From Streptomyces flavofungini (GTDB lineage: Bacteria > Actinomycetota > Actinomycetes > Streptomycetales > Streptomycetaceae), in NCBI RefSeq assembly GCF_030388665.1, contig NZ_CP128846.1, forward strand, positions 3,884,001-3,948,000: a stretch of DNA of 64,000 nt, read 5' to 3'. Below are positions 61,748 through 64,000 of the stretch, piece after piece. Within the stretch, counting starts at the first letter, position 1. The number at the start of each line of letters is the position of its first letter. Below the pieces are notes generated by a model, which worked only from the letters and a program-made list of their open reading frames with translations, was not told the DNA's origin and did not search any database. The position numbers were made by a program, and so were the translations under genes.

Positions 61748-63585
61748 CCGGCTTCCCCCGCGTACAGCCTCTCCACCACCCCCGCGTACCGCTCCACCAC
61801 CGCACGCCGCCGCACCTTCAGGCTCGGCGTCAGGAGCCCGTCCGCCACCGAGAAGTCCTCATCCAGGACAGCGAATGTCCGGATCATCGCCGGACGCGAC
61901 ACCTGTGCGTTCGCCGCGTCGACCGCTTCCTGGACGAGGGCGCGGACCCTCGGGTCGGCCGACACCGGCTCGGTGAGGGTCAGGCCCGACCGGGACGCCC
62001 AGCCCGCGACCTCCTCCGCGTCGAGGGTGATCAGGGCGACGGGGTGGGGCCGCCGGTCGCCCACCATGACCGCGCGGGAGACGAACCGGGAGGCCTGGAT
62101 GGCGAGTTCGGTCAGGGACGGGGTGAGGTTCTTGCCCGCCGAGGTGATGATGAGGTCCTTCTTGCGGCCGGTGATGCGCAGATAGCCGTCCTCGTCGAGG
62201 GCGCCCAGGTCACCGGTGTGCAGCCAGCCCTCGTCGTCGAGGGCGGCGCGGGTGGCGGGCTCGTCGGCGTGGTAGCCGGGGAAGACGTTGGCGCCGCGGG
62301 CGAGCACTTCGCCGTCGTCCGCGATGCGCACCTCGCAGCCCGCGACGGGCCGCCCCACGGATCCGTACCGCACGGCACCCGGGTGGTTGAGGCTGATGAC
62401 GCCGCCGGACTCGGTCATCCCGTACCCCTCGAAGACCCGGATGCCGCAGGCCCGCAGGAAGTCCAGGACGTGCGGGGCGATCGGCGCGCCGCCGGTCAGC
62501 GCCCACCGCACGCGCCCGCCGAATGCCTGCCGGACCGGCCCGTACAGGGTCTTGTCGGCGGCCTCGTACGCGTCGCGGAGCTCGTCGGGCAGGGCCCCGT
62601 CGGCCGCGAGCACCCCGATCCGTACCGCCTCCTCGAACCGCTCGCGCCCGCCCTCCTGCGACTCGGCGAGCGAGAGCACCACCGAGTGGACCTTCTCGAA
62701 CAGGCGCGGCACGGACGGCAGGTGCGTGGGCCGCACCTCGGCCAGCTCGGCGACGACGTCCTCGATCCGGCCGCCGAAGTACACGAGCGTGCCGCCCTCG
62801 ATGAGGGTGGTGAACTCGATGAGCTGCGCGAGGAGATGGGCGAGCGGCAGGTAGAGGTACGTGGCGTCGCCCGGTCCGCCCTCGATCAGCGGCAGCGAGG
62901 CGTCCTGGACGGCGCCGATGTTGCCGTGGGTGAGGACGCAGCCCTTGGGGGGTCCGGTGGTGCCGGAGGTGTAGATGATGGTGGCGGGGTCGCCGGGGGT
63001 GCGGGCGTGGGCGCGGGCGAGCAGGTCGTCGGCCGGGGCGTCGGTTCGGTCCGGCGGCGCATCGGCCTGGTCCGGCGGCGCATCGGCCTGGTCCGGCAGC
63101 ACGTCGGTGGCGCCGGGTGCGGCTCCCGCGTACGCCTCCGCCCCCGTCATCACCACCACCCGGCGCACCCCCGGCAGCTTTCCCCGCAGCCGCTCCACCT
63201 TCGCCGCCTGGGCCGCGTCCTCGCAGAGCACCACGGAGGCCCCGGAGTCGCCGAGCACCCAGGTCACCTCGTCGTCGCCCGCCGTCGGGTACACCGGCAC
63301 CACGACCGCGCCCGCGGCGAAGGCCCCGAAGTGGGCGTACGTCCACTCCACGCGGGTCTCGGCGAGGATGGCCACGCGGTCGCCGGGGACGACGCCAAGG
63401 CCGAGGAGGGCACGGCCCACGTCGCGCACGGCGGCGCGCAGCCCCTCGTACGACACCTCCCGCCAGCCGCCGCCCCGCTTGAACCGCAGCGCGGGCAGCC
63501 CGCCGTGGCGGTCGGCCGCCCACTCCGCGAGGACGGACAGGGTCCGGGGGCGTTCGGCCTGCGGCGGCGCGGGAGGGGGAGTCAT
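61744..63585 (-). CDS. Long-chain acyl-CoA synthetase (AMP-forming)
   Basis: This 613-residue adenylate-forming ligase activates long-chain fatty acids to CoA thioesters. Visible motifs are the P-loop TIIYTSGTTGPPKG near residue 207, YLPLAHLLAQ, the A5 region FEGYGMTESGG, the A7/A8 region LHTGDLGALDEDGYLRITGR, and the final Lys region TPSLKVRRR. A short 21-bp repeat encoding PDQADAP lies at about residues 163-180 and is an insertion compared with the usual fold. It is convergent with azlD, sharing the CTAG stop. It belongs to the FadD15-like branch by length and order. Confidence 0.92.
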   Translation of the reverse strand: MTPPPAPPQAERPRTLSVLAEWAADRHGGLPALRFKRGGGWREVSYEGLRAAVRDVGRALLGLGVVPGDRVAILAETRVEWTYAHFGAFAAGAVVVPVYPTAGDDEVTWVLGDSGASVVLCEDAAQAAKVERLRGKLPGVRRVVVMTGAEAYAGAAPGATDVLPDQADAPPDQADAPPDRTDAPADDLLARAHARTPGDPATIIYTSGTTGPPKGCVLTHGNIGAVQDASLPLIEGGPGDATYLYLPLAHLLAQLIEFTTLIEGGTLVYFGGRIEDVVAELAEVRPTHLPSVPRLFEKVHSVVLSLAESQEGGRERFEEAVRIGVLAADGALPDELRDAYEAADKTLYGPVRQAFGGRVRWALTGGAPIAPHVLDFLRACGIRVFEGYGMTESGGVISLNHPGAVRYGSVGRPVAGCEVRIADDGEVLARGANVFPGYHADEPATRAALDDEGWLHTGDLGALDEDGYLRITGRKKDLIITSAGKNLTPSLTELAIQASRFVSRAVMVGDRRPHPVALITLDAEEVAGWASRSGLTLTEPVSADPRVRALVQEAVDAANAQVSRPAMIRTFAVLDEDFSVADGLLTPSLKVRRRAVVERYAGVVERLYAGEAG

Positions 63586-63680
63586 GGTTCGACGCTAGGG
63601 AGGGGCGGGGGCCCGGTGGGATGACGGGAAACGTCAGCGGTGTTGGCCGGGGTGCTCAGGGGGTGTCGGGGCGGCCGGGC

Positions 63681-64000
63681 TCAGGCCCTTTCGCCCATGG
63701 CTGCGCGAAGCCAGTCGAGCGGCGTCTGGGCCAGCAGTTCATCAGCGAGCCGTTGCCCGGACTCCGTGACGATGCGGGCGCGGCTGTTGTCGATCCACCG
63801 CTGCGCGCTGGCGTATCCCTGGCCTCTGTACTCCAGGCCCTGGAGCATGCACTCCAGCTTGTCGGCGTCACGCGCGCAGATGGCCTCGGGCGACTCCTTC
63901 GCCTCGTACTCGGCGACCAGGGCGCGCACAGCGGTGCGCAGGACCTCGGGCATCCCGGCCGTCTGGTCGGCGGTCACCGCCTCGGCGTCTCCTGGGGCCG
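63681..64000 (-). CDS. HD-domain hydrolase, C-terminal part (runs off window)
   Basis: The frame stays open to the window edge, so about 106 C-terminal residues are seen. They match the end of HDDC2/YfbR-type HD phosphohydrolases: EAVTADQTAGMP, a helix ALVAEYEAKESPEAICARDADKLECML with the second metal-binding Asp, and EYRGQGYASAQRWIDNSR. The HD metal motif itself must lie upstream of the window. A GTG at 63977 is not needed as a start, because the coding pattern continues upstream of it. Such enzymes hydrolyse nucleoside monophosphates in relatives. Confidence 0.78.
   Translation of the reverse strand, partial: APGDAEAVTADQTAGMPEVLRTAVRALVAEYEAKESPEAICARDADKLECMLQGLEYRGQGYASAQRWIDNSRARIVTESGQRLADELLAQTPLDWLRAAMGERA

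Overview
The window is a high-GC actinobacterial chromosome segment, almost certainly from Streptomyces or a close relative. GTG starts are frequent, third codon positions are almost all G or C, stop/start overlaps of the ATGA or GTGA type are common, and menaquinone is made by the futalosine route (mqnA, mqnC). From memory, the order nuoG-A / NlpC / reductase / menG / mqnC / tad / EccC / kinase / mqnA / cold shock resembles the S. coelicolor chromosome around SCO4500-SCO4575. That is recollection and was not checked. I see no tRNA, rRNA, CRISPR array, insertion sequence or prophage.

Layout. (1) 1-5617, minus strand: the first seven genes of the complex I operon (nuoA to nuoG, nuoG cut by the window edge), with a Rex-like redox operator and a candidate -10 upstream. 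(2) 6512-15869: an NlpC/P60 cell-wall hydrolase with a strong terminator, a MenJ/geranylgeranyl-reductase-like flavoprotein, a GNAT acetyltransferase, a PASTA protein, a large zinc-ribbon membrane protein, and the cluster mqnC / imidazolonepropionase-like stub / menG. Quinone synthesis therefore sits beside the enzyme that reduces the quinone. (3) 15955-27048, minus strand: a complete-looking Tad (Flp pilus) locus with a SAF/CpaB protein, TadZ-like ATPase, TadA, TadB, TadC, Flp pilin, three TadE/TadG-type pseudopilins, a membrane protein combining LysM and BTAD domains, and a prepilin peptidase. (4) 27824-31419: secreted trypsin, TmrB-like ATPase, small membrane and secreted proteins, and an unassigned gene.

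(5) 31611-46397: an orphan type VII (ESX/WXG100) secretion island. It has one EccC motor ATPase, three WXG100-type small proteins, and two divergent-then-convergent gene sets that each hold a larger candidate substrate with a Gly/Ala-rich membrane-like segment, together with lipoproteins, an RDD protein and other exported proteins. No EccB, EccD, EccE or mycosin gene is present. The part from about 36.6 to 40.6 kb is visibly more AT-rich than its surroundings. This is the best candidate for an undescribed system in the window, probably contact-dependent effector export. (6) 46484-51237: a Ser/Thr kinase, a lipoprotein esterase, mqnA, and a cold-shock protein with a long leader and a strong terminator. 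(7) 51286-51720: an approximately 114-bp tandem repeat. (8) 51863-59685: a dipeptide-type ABC importer in one operon with a C45 autoproteolytic acyltransferase-like enzyme, divergent from an RpiR regulator. (9) 59715-64000: an XRE-cupin regulator divergent from the azlCD amino-acid exporter, a long-chain acyl-CoA synthetase, and a truncated HD-domain gene.

Domain names come from reading the translations. No database search was possible. Start codons were chosen from Shine-Dalgarno (SD) matches and operon overlaps.
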